A stretch of DNA of 64,000 bases from the NCBI RefSeq assembly GCF_029024925.1, contig NZ_CP118962.1:962001-1026000 (forward strand). The letters run 5' to 3'. Below are positions 18,617-27,071 of this stretch, piece after piece (positions within the stretch are counted from its first letter, which is position 1; each line of letters starts with the position of its first letter). Under the pieces are notes generated by a model that searched no databases, was not told the DNA's origin, and worked only from the letters and a program-made list of their open reading frames with translations. The DNA is from Enterococcus faecalis (GTDB lineage Bacteria; Bacillota; Bacilli; Lactobacillales; Enterococcaceae). A program made the translations under genes and the position numbers.

Positions 18617-19318
18617 TTGGACGCATATGAGATTATTCAGTATATTGGCGATGCCAAAAAGCAAACGCCTGTTAAAGTAACACTGAAAGGGCAATTAAAA
18701 GAAGTCACGTTTCCGGAAACAATTAAGGTCTTTAATAATTGTAAAACTGGGACATTGTTTGGCGATTGGGCTGACGTAAAACCTTTTTTAGAAGCAAACA
18801 AAGAAAAAATTGAGGATTATGTTGTAGAAAACGATGCACGTAACTCAGCAATTCCTTTTCTTGATCTGAAAGACATTAATGCTCGGATTGAACCAGGTGC
18901 TTTGATTCGCGAAAAAGTTGAAATTGGCGATCAAGCGGTGATTATGATGGGGGCTATTCTAAATATTGGCGCCGTCGTTGGTGCAGGGACTATGATCGAT
19001 ATGGGCGCTGTTTTGGGCGGTCGTGCAACTGTAGGGAAGCATTGTCATATTGGCGCAGGAACGGTTTTAGCTGGTGTCATTGAACCACCAAGTGCCGCAC
19101 CTGTGGTTATTGAAAACGAGGTTGTCATTGGAGCGAATGCGGTCGTACTAGAAGGGGTTCGTGTTGGTGAAGGTGCCGTTGTGGCTGCTGGGGCAGTAGT
19201 TGTGGAAGACGTTCCAGCGCATACCGTTGTTGCAGGCGTGCCAGCAAAAGTAATTAAACAAATTGATGATAAAACCAAGAGTAAAACAGAGATTTTAGAA
19301 GAATTACGTAAACTCTAA
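18617..19318 (+). CDS. dapH: Tetrahydrodipicolinate N-acetyltransferase
   Basis: A 233-residue left-handed beta-helix acyltransferase of the acetylated diaminopimelate branch, for lysine and cell-wall precursor supply. The N-terminal alpha domain (about 1-80) is followed by hexapeptide repeats (about 90-205), for instance [20 protein letters not shown] and [20 protein letters not shown]. It starts with TTG at 18617, 8 bases after AAAGGAG. dapL follows in the same operon. Confidence 0.95.
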   Translation: MDAYEIIQYIGDAKKQTPVKVTLKGQLKEVTFPETIKVFNNCKTGTLFGDWADVKPFLEANKEKIEDYVVENDARNSAIPFLDLKDINARIEPGALIREKVEIGDQAVIMMGAILNIGAVVGAGTMIDMGAVLGGRATVGKHCHIGAGTVLAGVIEPPSAAPVVIENEVVIGANAVVLEGVRVGEGAVVAAGAVVVEDVPAHTVVAGVPAKVIKQIDDKTKSKTEILEELRKL

Positions 19319-19336
19319 AAATAAATTAGTCAGTCG

Positions 19337-19358
19337 CGATGAAGAAACTTCTTCATGG
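19337..19358 (+). promoter_or_regulatory. Hairpin between dapH and dapL
   Basis: ATGAAGAA and TTCTTCAT form a short perfect stem with a 2-base loop in the gap before dapL. There is no T-run, so it is not a simple terminator. It could stabilise or partition the dapH-dapL transcript. Confidence 0.35.
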
Positions 19359-19396
19359 CGGCTTTCGATTACCCAAAAAATGAAGGAGTGGCTTTT

Positions 19397-20524
19397 GTGG
19401 AGCAAGAAGAATTAATTGCGATTAGACGGCAACTACATCAAATACCTGAAATCGGTTTAGAAGAAAAGGAAACACAAGCCTTTTTACTTAATGAAATTGA
19501 TAAAATGAAGCAACCTTATCTGCAAGTTCGAACATGGCAAACTGGGATTTTAGTCTTCATAGAAGGCAAAAATCCTCAGAAAACCATCGGCTGGCGTGCT
19601 GATATTGATGGTTTACCTATTCAAGAGGAAGTGGTTTCTGCTTTTCAATCAAAACGACCAGGGTTTATGCATGCCTGTGGGCACGATTTTCACATGACAA
19701 TCGGTTTAGGGGTTTTGAAAGAATTAAGTCAACAGCAACCAGACAATAACTTTTTATTTTTATTTCAACCTGCTGAAGAAAATGAAGCAGGTGGGATGTT
19801 GATGTATGAAGACCATGCGTTTGGTGAGTGGTTACCTGATGAATTTTATGCGCTTCATGTTAATCCTGATTTGCCAGTCGGAACTATTAGTACCAGAGTA
19901 GGGACATTGTTTGCTGCCACTTGTGAAGTGAACATTACCTTAAAAGGAAAAGGTGGACATGCGGCTTTTCCACATCAAGCAAATGATATGGTCTTGGCGG
20001 CTACCAATTTAATTCAGCAAGCGCAAACGATCGTTAGTCGAAATGTTGATCCTGTGGTTGGGGCAGTCGTTACTTTTGGGACTTTTCATGCAGGGACTGC
20101 CTGCAATGTGATTGCCGAAGAAGCAACTTTATCTGGTACAATTCGCACATTGACAGCAGAAACGAATGAACAAACGCAGCGAAGAATTCGCGAAATTAGT
20201 GAAGGTATTGCGCAATCTTTTCAATGTGAAGTAACTGTTCATCTTGATCAGAAAGGGTATTTACCTGTAGTGAATGAGCCCGCATGTACCACGAATTTTA
20301 TTGAATATATAAGCAAACAAGCAACAGTTCAATTTCAACAAGCACCGGTTGCAATGACAGGTGAAGATTTTGGCTATCTATTGTCTAAAGTCCCAGGCAC
20401 GATGTTTTGGTTAGGCGTGGCAAGTCCCTACAGCCTTCATTCTGCTAAGTTTGAACCCAACGAAGAGGCGTTATTGTTTGGAGTGGAGGCAGTTAGTGGC
20501 TTTTTAAAATCATTGGACAATTAG
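19397..20524 (+). CDS. dapL: N-acetyldiaminopimelate deacetylase
   Basis: A 375-residue M20-family metallohydrolase that removes acetate from N-acetyl-LL-diaminopimelate. Metal ligands lie in [10 protein letters not shown] and [10 protein letters not shown], with the late His in [10 protein letters not shown]. The GTG at 19397 is preferred to the ATG at 19355: AAGGAG is placed correctly for the GTG, and the protein then starts at the conserved [15 protein letters not shown]. It acts in the same pathway as dapH. Confidence 0.94.
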   Translation: MEQEELIAIRRQLHQIPEIGLEEKETQAFLLNEIDKMKQPYLQVRTWQTGILVFIEGKNPQKTIGWRADIDGLPIQEEVVSAFQSKRPGFMHACGHDFHMTIGLGVLKELSQQQPDNNFLFLFQPAEENEAGGMLMYEDHAFGEWLPDEFYALHVNPDLPVGTISTRVGTLFAATCEVNITLKGKGGHAAFPHQANDMVLAATNLIQQAQTIVSRNVDPVVGAVVTFGTFHAGTACNVIAEEATLSGTIRTLTAETNEQTQRRIREISEGIAQSFQCEVTVHLDQKGYLPVVNEPACTTNFIEYISKQATVQFQQAPVAMTGEDFGYLLSKVPGTMFWLGVASPYSLHSAKFEPNEEALLFGVEAVSGFLKSLDN

Positions 20525-20525
20525 A

Positions 20526-20568
20526 AAAACAGCCACCAGATAACTAATAAGTATCTGGTGGCTGTTTT
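20526..20568. terminator. Bidirectional terminator between dapL and mscS
   Basis: A 17-bp perfect stem, AAAACAGCCACCAGATA (20526-20542) and its complement (20552-20568). T-runs on both strands serve two convergent genes. Confidence 0.9.
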
Positions 20569-21489
20569 TTATTTTGCAATAATGGGCGTATTGGGAATCG
20601 TAAAGCCGGCCTCTGTTAATGCTTTGATATATTGGGCTAGAAATTCTTCTTTGACCGCAAATTGTTTGCCGTTTAGTACATACATGGTCGTTCGCACCGC
20701 AAAGTTGCCATTGCCTAAATCGACCATACCAAAAATATCTGGCCCAGTTTGAATACTTTCGATATACTTTTCTTTTAATGTTTCATTGACTTCTGTAATC
20801 ACTTCACAAATTTTTTCATAACCTTCTTCAGGATTGATGCGGACATCAATTAACACTTGCATATTGGCACGAGACAGGTTACTGATTGTGGTGATGTTTC
20901 GGTTTGGAATAAAATGAACAGTTCCATCAACCGCTTTAATTTGAGTGGTTCGTAATCCGACAGAAGTAACTGTTCCTTCAATATTTAACGCCAATAAGCG
21001 AATATAATCGCCTACATCCATTTGTTGTTCTAAAATAATGAAAAATCCGGTAATTAAGTCATTCATGAATCCTTGAGCCCCTAAACCAATGGCAACACCG
21101 GCAATTCCCGCTCCAGCTAATAATGAGCCAACAGGCACACCGACAATGGTCAAAAGAGAATAGATGAAGAAAAAGAACAGCGTATATTGAAATGCATTAA
21201 TGATTAAAGTGTGTAATGTTTTTAAACGGCTTTCACTAAAATGTTGCTTTTTACTATAATTTGCATAGGTGCGATCAATTAAATATTTCCCGATTCGCTG
21301 AATAATAAAAAATAGAAAAATTAAAAATAAAATTGATAAACTTTTTTCAATTAAGGTAGCGACAATGGCATCCCAATTAATATTGTTCCAAAAGCGTTGT
21401 AGCGCGCTCACTTTTTTTACGGTCGCTTCTGCTAAATCAGGAGCAGAAGAATCGACTGTTTCAGTACTGGCTAAACCAAGTATCAACAT
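20569..21489 (-). CDS. Small-conductance mechanosensitive channel (MscS family)
   Basis: A 306-residue membrane channel that opens on hypo-osmotic shock to release solutes. Hydrophobic segments are at about 40-65, 85-115 and 120-145, the last being the Gly/Ala-rich pore helix (GSLLAGAGIAGVAIGLGAQGF). A cytoplasmic beta domain (IEGTVTSVGLRTTQI, VHFIPNRNI) and an alpha/beta tail follow. It is the YkuT-like channel that neighbours the ykuQ/ykuR genes in Bacillus. An AGTATA at 21533-21538 is a possible minus-strand -10. Confidence 0.9.
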   Translation of the reverse strand: MLILGLASTETVDSSAPDLAEATVKKVSALQRFWNNINWDAIVATLIEKSLSILFLIFLFFIIQRIGKYLIDRTYANYSKKQHFSESRLKTLHTLIINAFQYTLFFFFIYSLLTIVGVPVGSLLAGAGIAGVAIGLGAQGFMNDLITGFFIILEQQMDVGDYIRLLALNIEGTVTSVGLRTTQIKAVDGTVHFIPNRNITTISNLSRANMQVLIDVRINPEEGYEKICEVITEVNETLKEKYIESIQTGPDIFGMVDLGNGNFAVRTTMYVLNGKQFAVKEEFLAQYIKALTEAGFTIPNTPIIAK

Positions 21490-21577
21490 AAAAATCCAAC
21501 TTTCTCTAAAATTTCTTCTTTTAGTATACTAAATCTCTCGGCGAAAGGGGAAGAAAATAGAAAGTTTTTTTAAAGAC

Positions 21578-21606
21578 TTAACATGTTTTTTTAGGAATGT
21601 TATAAT
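21578..21606 (+). promoter_or_regulatory. Strong promoter of the small membrane-protein gene
   Basis: TTAACA (21578-21583), a 17-base spacer ending in TGT, and TATAAT (21601-21606): near-consensus -35 with an extended consensus -10. One of the best promoters in the window. Confidence 0.75.
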
Positions 21607-21658
21607 TTTGTAAATAAATAATATATTTTATAATTTTGTTAAAGGTTGTGAGTGCTGC

Positions 21659-22021
21659 GTGAAAGTTTCAATTGAATGGGCAAAAAATGATTTACTTTCT
21701 AAATTACCTGTAACAATTTTTATTGATGAGCGATGTGCTACTCGCTTGACGGCTGACAAGCGACGAACATTTATCTTCCATAATCCAGTCGCTTTACGAT
21801 TAGGGAGTCGTTTTTTTAGTAGTCAGATAATCGAAATTGCGGAATCATGTACATTGAAAGTTTCCTTTAATTGGTCCTGTGTTTATCTCTTTTGTATCTG
21901 GTTACTTGCAGTTAAACTGTGGATTGGAAGCGTTAGCGGTCGAACAATTGTAGTTGTGGCACTAATCGGAGTGCTGACCTATTGGCGTCGTTATTTATTA
22001 AAAATAAAGAAAATGACCTGA
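21659..22021 (+). CDS. Small membrane protein of unknown function
   Basis: A 120-residue protein I do not recognise. Residues 1 to about 70 are soluble and basic, including an RLTADKRRTFIF stretch. A hydrophobic region at about 75-110 could form two closely spaced membrane segments, followed by a basic tail (RRYLLKIKKMT). It starts with GTG at 21659 with a weak ribosome site but lies under a near-consensus promoter. It is followed closely by the aldo/keto reductase gene, which may share its transcript. Confidence 0.6.
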   Translation: MKVSIEWAKNDLLSKLPVTIFIDERCATRLTADKRRTFIFHNPVALRLGSRFFSSQIIEIAESCTLKVSFNWSCVYLFCIWLLAVKLWIGSVSGRTIVVVALIGVLTYWRRYLLKIKKMT

Positions 22022-22057
22022 CAAGTCGTGATTGTTTCATGAAAGAAGAATGCGTAG

Positions 22058-22063
22058 TATACT
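22058..22063 (+). promoter_or_regulatory. Possible -10 of the aldo/keto reductase gene
   Basis: TATACT lies 34 bases before the reductase start. The -35 region (TTTCAT, 22035-22040) is poor, so read-through from the upstream gene is also possible. Confidence 0.35.
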
Positions 22064-22097
22064 AAAAGTAATGAAAATGAAGGGACTGAAGAAACAC

Positions 22098-22922
22098 ATG
22101 ACTTTGGATAAAACAAAAAAATTAGCAAATGGCAATGAAATGCCACGCCTAGGTTTAGGCGTTTGGCGTGTAGAAGATGGCTCAGAAGCAACAAATTCAG
22201 TAAAATGGGCTTTAGAAGCGGGTTATCGCTTGATTGATACGGCAGCCGTTTATAAAAACGAAGCAGGGGTGGGCGAAGGCATTCGTCAATCGGGTATTCC
22301 CCGCGAAGAAATTTTCGTGACGACGAAATTATGGAATGAAGATCAAGGCTATGAAAATGCGATTAAAGCGTTTGATAAAAGCTTAGAAAAATTAGGGCTA
22401 GACTATGTTGATTTATATTTAATTCACTGGCCTGTTGCTGGTAAATATAAAGAATCATGGAAAGCATTAGAAGAAATTTACGCAAGTGGTCGTGCCAAAG
22501 CAATTGGCGTTTCCAATTTTCATCAACATCATTTGGAAGATTTATTAACAGAAGCAAATGTTGTGCCAATGGTGGATCAAATTGAATTACATCCTACGTT
22601 AACACAAGAACCGCTACGAAAATATTTAGCCGAAAATAAGATTGCCGTGGAGGCTTGGTCTCCTCTAGGACAAGGTAATTTATTATCTGAACCAGTACTA
22701 GTGAAAATTGGTGAAAAATATGGTAAATCAGCGGCCCAAGTGATTATTCGTTGGCACTTACAAAATGATATTATCGTGATTCCTAAATCTGTTCACGAAA
22801 AAAGAATTCAGGAAAATTTTGCTGTCTTTGATTTTGAATTAACACCAGAAGAAATAACCGCAATTAATCAGTTAAATAAGGATCATCGTTTTGGTGCAGA
22901 TCCAGATAATTTTGATTTTTAA
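22098..22922 (+). CDS. Aldo/keto reductase
   Basis: A 274-residue NADPH-dependent reductase of the 2,5-diketo-D-gluconate reductase group. The catalytic tetrad is visible: Asp and Tyr in LIDTAAVYKNEAGVG, Lys in VTTKLW, His in YLIHWPV. Cofactor-binding residues appear in VIPKSVHEKRIQEN. The frame is open back to 22032, but the ATG at 22098 gives the standard N-terminus (TLDKTKKLANGNEMPRLGLG). The substrate is unknown. Confidence 0.9.
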   Translation: MTLDKTKKLANGNEMPRLGLGVWRVEDGSEATNSVKWALEAGYRLIDTAAVYKNEAGVGEGIRQSGIPREEIFVTTKLWNEDQGYENAIKAFDKSLEKLGLDYVDLYLIHWPVAGKYKESWKALEEIYASGRAKAIGVSNFHQHHLEDLLTEANVVPMVDQIELHPTLTQEPLRKYLAENKIAVEAWSPLGQGNLLSEPVLVKIGEKYGKSAAQVIIRWHLQNDIIVIPKSVHEKRIQENFAVFDFELTPEEITAINQLNKDHRFGADPDNFDF

Positions 22923-22936
22923 GTATGATAGCAAGT

Positions 22937-22971
22937 AAAAACGGAGGGGCGAAAGACGTCCCTCCGTTTTT
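22937..22971. terminator. Terminator after the aldo/keto reductase gene
   Basis: AAAAACGGAGGG (22937-22948) pairs with CCCTCCGTTTTT (22960-22971). It can act on both strands and also ends the amidotransferase pseudogene. Confidence 0.85.
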
Positions 22972-22972
22972 A

Positions 22973-23694
22973 CTATAATTTTTGAACAAAGTAGTTAAAG
23001 AGTGCTTGGGATTTGGCATCACGTGCGTACATTAGTTCAGGATGCCATTGAACAGCTAATAAAGGCTGCTGTTCATTTGTTGATTCCACTGCTTCTGCAA
23101 GGCCATCAGAGGACCAAGCAGTAACGCGTAAATCTTTTCCTAAAGTATGTAGTGCTTGGTGATGGTACGAGTTGACTTGACCAGTTGTACCATATATGTT
23201 TGATAATTGACTGTCTGGTTCAACATCAATACGATGCGTCGCAAAGATTGGTTGAGTGGGTTGTTGTCCGTGCTTAACTGACCATTGAGGATACATCGAT
23301 AAATCTTGATATAATGTGCCACCTAAAGCAACATTGACTAATTGCATTCCACGGCAAACCGCAAAAATAGGTTTGTTTTGTTTTAAGGCTTCTTCAATTA
23401 GGGCTAACTCAAACTCGTCACGATCACGATTCGTTTCTTCTAATTTTATATGGGGTTCTTGTCCGTAAAATTCAGGGGCAACATCTTAACCGCCTGCTAA
23501 AAGTAGTTTATCAATTTGTTGTATATACGTAGCGGCTAATTCTTTGGGGCCAATTGGCAAAACGAGAGGAACGCCACCTGCGGCTTGAACAGCGCTAACA
23601 AAACCTTGTGGGGTGTAAGTCACTTGGTTACCGTGAAACACTTCAGCTGCCTGCAAAAGTTGATTGCCAGCGATTCCAATAATTTTTTTGTCAT
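22973..23694 (-). pseudogene. Class I glutamine amidotransferase (PuuD-like), broken by a frameshift and a stop
   Basis: Relative of gamma-glutamyl-GABA hydrolase. Read leftward, the body is in one frame: KIIGIAGNQ, LLLAGG, then an in-frame TAA (23488-23486) where the family has Gln in GG-Q-D (CAA to TAA), then DVAPEFYGQEP, the nucleophile region FAVCRGMQLVN and the His-x-Glu motif WHPELM. A second lesion sits at the start: the only sensible ATG (23694) is followed by seven A's, and one more A is needed to enter the body frame. A stop-free piece from 23347 could only give the C-terminal part without the nucleophile. Two independent lesions argue for real decay; a sequencing error would have to occur twice. 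Confidence 0.88.
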
Positions 23695-23754
23695 AATAAC
23701 ATCACATCCTCAATAAATTCATACGTTCTATTGTAGCACTTTTTTTGAAAAAAG

Positions 23755-23804
23755 TGTTTGAGAAGAAGTCGAGACAAGTTTTGTCTCGGACAGCTCTCAA
23801 ACAC
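23755..23804. terminator. Nested hairpin downstream of the glyoxalase-like gene
   Basis: The outer arms GTGTTTGAGA (23755-23764) and TCTCAAACAC (23795-23804) enclose a second stem, GAGACAA with TTGTCTC (23771-23787). It probably ends the glyoxalase-like transcript on the minus strand, before the pseudogene. Confidence 0.55.
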
Positions 23805-23836
23805 AAAAAGCTCAGTAAGTGAACAAGTGAAACTTT

Positions 23837-24211
23837 TTAACGTTCACGAATGACTTCGATTTTATAACCATCTGGGTCGACAACAAAGTAATAAGATGGT
23901 GCAGTTCCAGGTAAGCCTTTTAAGTCAGTGACAGTTAAGCCAGCCACTTGATGTTTTTCGTGTAATCCTTCTAAATCATCTGTACTGATGGCGATATGAC
24001 CATAACCGTTTCCTAAATCGTATGCTTCATGATCATAATTATAAGTTAGTTCTAGTTCGTAGTCGTCTCCTGGTAAAGTTAGATAAACCAAAGTAAATTT
24101 ATTTTCTGGAAAATCACGACGGCGACTTTCTTCAAAATTGAAGGCTTTTTGATAGAAATCTAATGATGCCTCTAAATCTTTTACACGCACACATGTATGA
24201 GCCATTTTCAT
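23837..24211 (-). CDS. gloA: Glyoxalase I-like (VOC family) protein
   Basis: A 124-residue vicinal-oxygen-chelate protein similar to lactoylglutathione lyase, which detoxifies methylglyoxal. The typical pattern is MAHTCVRVKDLEASLDFYQKAF with a metal His, ELELTYNY with a metal Glu, GYGHIAISTDD with the second His, and YKIEVIRE with the second Glu. AAAGGGAG lies 9 bases before the ATG. Enterococci use thiols other than plentiful glutathione, so the true substrate adduct is uncertain. Confidence 0.85.
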   Translation of the reverse strand: MKMAHTCVRVKDLEASLDFYQKAFNFEESRRRDFPENKFTLVYLTLPGDDYELELTYNYDHEAYDLGNGYGHIAISTDDLEGLHEKHQVAGLTVTDLKGLPGTAPSYYFVVDPDGYKIEVIRER

Positions 24212-24359
24212 AGTTAAAAACTCCCTTTCAAACTTAATTATATTTCCAACGTTAATAGTAGCATAGATAAACGTGAAATGTAGAGAAAAACGCTTGGTTT
24301 CTGACTTGTTCTAAAGGAATTTCTCAGGTAAAATAGATGAAAAGAGAAGAGGTGCGCCA

Positions 24360-24806
24360 ATGAAAACGCCAACGTTTGGAAAAAGAGAAGAGACATTGAC
24401 CTATCAAACAAGATATGCTGCATACATTATTGTTTCAAAGCCAGAAAATAACACAATGGTTCTGGTACAAGCGCCAAATGGAGCTTATTTTTTACCAGGA
24501 GGCGAAATTGAAGGCACCGAAACGAAAGAAGAAGCGATCCATCGAGAAGTGCTAGAAGAATTGGGAATAAGTGTAGAAATTGGCTGTTATTTAGGGGAAG
24601 CTGATGAATATTTTTATTCGAACCATCGCCAAACTGCCTATTATAATCCTGGATATTTTTATGTAGCGAATACTTGGCGGCAACTTAGCGAACCCTTAGA
24701 AAGGACCAATACTTTACACTGGGTTGCACCAGAAGAAGCAGTCCGTTTATTAAAAAGAGGAAGCCACCGTTGGGCCGTTGAAAAATGGCTAGCGGCAGCA
24801 TCATAA
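24360..24806 (+). CDS. Nudix hydrolase
   Basis: A 148-residue pyrophosphohydrolase. The Nudix box GGEIEGTETKEEAIHREVLEELGI matches GX5EX7REUXEEXGU fully (written here only as a pattern match). The fold is otherwise typical, with the N-terminal AAYIIVSKPENNTMVLVQAP. The substrate, a nucleoside diphosphate linked to some moiety, cannot be named. It is a single-gene unit with a terminator behind it. Confidence 0.88.
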   Translation: MKTPTFGKREETLTYQTRYAAYIIVSKPENNTMVLVQAPNGAYFLPGGEIEGTETKEEAIHREVLEELGISVEIGCYLGEADEYFYSNHRQTAYYNPGYFYVANTWRQLSEPLERTNTLHWVAPEEAVRLLKRGSHRWAVEKWLAAAS

Positions 24807-24813
24807 AATAACG

Positions 24814-24852
24814 AATAACCCTCAATCTATGTTGATTAGATTGAGGGTTATT
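24814..24852. terminator. Bidirectional terminator between the Nudix and HAD genes
   Basis: AATAACCCTCAATCTA (24814-24829) pairs perfectly with TAGATTGAGGGTTATT (24837-24852), between convergent genes. Confidence 0.85.
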
Positions 24853-24869
24853 GTTATTGAAAAGAATGT

Positions 24870-25682
24870 TTAAATTAAAACCATTTTTTCAATAATTTGA
24901 GCGACACCATCTTCGTCATTACTAGTGGTATGCACATCGGCAATTGTTTTAACATTTTCTGTCGCATTGCCCATCGCAACACCAATCCCAGCGTAATCAA
25001 TCATGGATAAGTCATTTTCATTGTCACCAATGGCCATCACTTCGTTTTTATTTAAGCCTAAATGGTCTGCCAATTTTGCTAGAGCATTGCCTTTGCTAGC
25101 ATTTTTATTCATGATTTCATAGTAAAAAGGCGTACTTTTAACAGTCGTATATTTTTCGGTAAAATGTAATGGTAATTTTGCAATGGCAGGATCTAAAACT
25201 TCCGGCTCATCAATCATCATCATTTTAATAATGTTCATCTCTGGTGTCATTTCATCCACCGTACGATATTTCAAAGGCATGTTCACTAAAGATGCTTCGT
25301 GAATCGTATATTTACCAATATTGCGATTGGCAGTGTAAATAGCGGAATCATCAATTGTGTGCAAGTGAGCGCCGACTTTACGAGAATACATTTCAATTTC
25401 TAAAAAATCCTCATAACTCAAGGTATAGCGTGAAATAATCGTATTATCTTTGGTTGCTTGGACAAGCGAACCGTTGTAGGTAATCACGAAATCATTTTCA
25501 CCATATAAGGCTAATTCATCCAATTGTTCTTTCACGCCTGGCAAAGGACGGCCTGTACATAAAACAATACGAACGCCTTGCTCATTTGCTTTTTGGAGCG
25601 CTTCTTTGACCCGTGGGGTAATCTTGTGTTGTGAATTTAGCAATGTTCCGTCGATATCAATAGCAACTAACTTAATTGACAT
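24870..25682 (-). CDS. HAD-superfamily (Cof-type) phosphatase
   Basis: A 270-residue sugar-phosphatase-like protein of the Cof/YidA group. Motif I is AIDIDGTLLNS, motif II LCTGRP, motif III the Lys in NASKGNAL, and motif IV MAIGDNENDLSMI; a type IIB cap lies between. The natural substrate is unknown. It is the third gene of a minus-strand unit after lipL and the dNTPase, 18 bases behind the latter. Confidence 0.9.
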   Translation of the reverse strand: MSIKLVAIDIDGTLLNSQHKITPRVKEALQKANEQGVRIVLCTGRPLPGVKEQLDELALYGENDFVITYNGSLVQATKDNTIISRYTLSYEDFLEIEMYSRKVGAHLHTIDDSAIYTANRNIGKYTIHEASLVNMPLKYRTVDEMTPEMNIIKMMMIDEPEVLDPAIAKLPLHFTEKYTTVKSTPFYYEIMNKNASKGNALAKLADHLGLNKNEVMAIGDNENDLSMIDYAGIGVAMGNATENVKTIADVHTTSNDEDGVAQIIEKMVLI

Positions 25683-25700
25683 AGAATCCTCCTAGAAAAC

Positions 25701-27071
25701 CTATTTTTTTAAAACTAACGCACCATTATGAATGTAACTTGAAAACTCACGATACGTCTCATCAAATAAATCGTAATGTTTTTTATTTCCTTGGTCAAGC
25801 ATTTCTTTAGGGAAATAGAAACGTTCATCTCCTTGACTTTGACCAGCAAGTGCTGCAACTAGGGGACTAACCGTTGCCAATTCCACTAATGAGCCATCTT
25901 TTTGCATCAATTCAATTTGTGTACGATGACGGTCTTTATTTGGACGATAAAAATCGTAAGGTAAATCATAGCTTGAATTAATGGCAGTATAATATTTAGG
26001 GTTGAAACCAACTTTTTCAATCAATTCCCTTAAATAAGCAATCGTTGCTGCGCTCTCTTTTTCGTTCGTAAAGGTGGCTGACTTCAGAGGCTTACGCATA
26101 AGGAAACGTTTGGCTAAATCACCTAGAATTGAATCAGGCACATCCATCCATTGTGTAAAGTACGTAGAGAGGACGCCATCATCCAATTTTAAATATTCTT
26201 GTAAGGTGAAGTCCCCTTTAAAGAATGGTACAAGCAGAGAGGCTTGTAAATCATAGTCAAATTCAGGGTTTTCAAATAATTCTTTCGCCCGATGCAATAA
26301 ATGATCAAGAATCACTTCCATCCCACGAGAAACAGGGTGGAAATAGACTTGGACATACATTTGATAACGACTAACGATATAGTCTTCCACCGCATGCATC
26401 CCATTCATAGCAAAGGCAATGCCTCCTTTGTAGGGTCGAATCACACGTAAAATTCTAGTTAAATCGAAGGTTCCGTATTCAGTCCCTGTAAAGTAAGCAT
26501 CACGTAACAGATAGTCCATACGATCGGCATCAATTTGACTAGAAATCATTTGCACCACTTGAGGATTTGGGTATTGTTTAGTAATAACGCTGGCGACTTT
26601 TTCAGGAAAATCTGCCGAAACACGATTTAAAATTTGATAGACTTCCGTTTCTGGTGAGGTGATGATTTGGACCGTGATTGCTTCATGGTTTGTATCAAAA
26701 ATATGCTCGAATGTATGTGAATAAGGACCATGACCGACATCATGTAATAAAGCTGCGCAAAGTGTAATCAAGCGCTCGTCGTCATTCCAGCCGTTTTCAC
26801 CTAATCGTTCCACAGAGTAGTTACGTTGGAAAATCTCACAAATCCGACGTGTAATTTCGTAAACACCCAAAGAATGGGAAAAACGACTATGTTCGGCACC
26901 GTGAAACGTAAAAGAAGAAGTACCTAGTTGCTTAATGCGACGTAATCGTTGCACTTCAGCAGAATTAATAAGGTCTAAAATCACTTGATGTTGGACATGA
27001 ATATAATTATGGACGGGATCACGGAAAACTTTTTCGATTGGTAATCGTTGCTCTTTATACGGAATCGTCAT
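25701..27071 (-). CDS. HD-domain deoxynucleoside triphosphate triphosphohydrolase
   Basis: A 456-residue SAMHD1-like enzyme that splits dNTPs to deoxynucleosides and triphosphate. HD-site residues: His in HSRFSHSLGVYE, His-Asp in LLHDVGHGPYSH, and the later Asp in SQIDADRMDYLLRD. This protein corresponds to E. faecalis EF1143, which has been shown to be a tetrameric dNTPase with a bound activator nucleotide; that is prior knowledge. Its ATG overlaps the lipL stop by 4 bases. Confidence 0.93.
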   Translation of the reverse strand: MTIPYKEQRLPIEKVFRDPVHNYIHVQHQVILDLINSAEVQRLRRIKQLGTSSFTFHGAEHSRFSHSLGVYEITRRICEIFQRNYSVERLGENGWNDDERLITLCAALLHDVGHGPYSHTFEHIFDTNHEAITVQIITSPETEVYQILNRVSADFPEKVASVITKQYPNPQVVQMISSQIDADRMDYLLRDAYFTGTEYGTFDLTRILRVIRPYKGGIAFAMNGMHAVEDYIVSRYQMYVQVYFHPVSRGMEVILDHLLHRAKELFENPEFDYDLQASLLVPFFKGDFTLQEYLKLDDGVLSTYFTQWMDVPDSILGDLAKRFLMRKPLKSATFTNEKESAATIAYLRELIEKVGFNPKYYTAINSSYDLPYDFYRPNKDRHRTQIELMQKDGSLVELATVSPLVAALAGQSQGDERFYFPKEMLDQGNKKHYDLFDETYREFSSYIHNGALVLKK

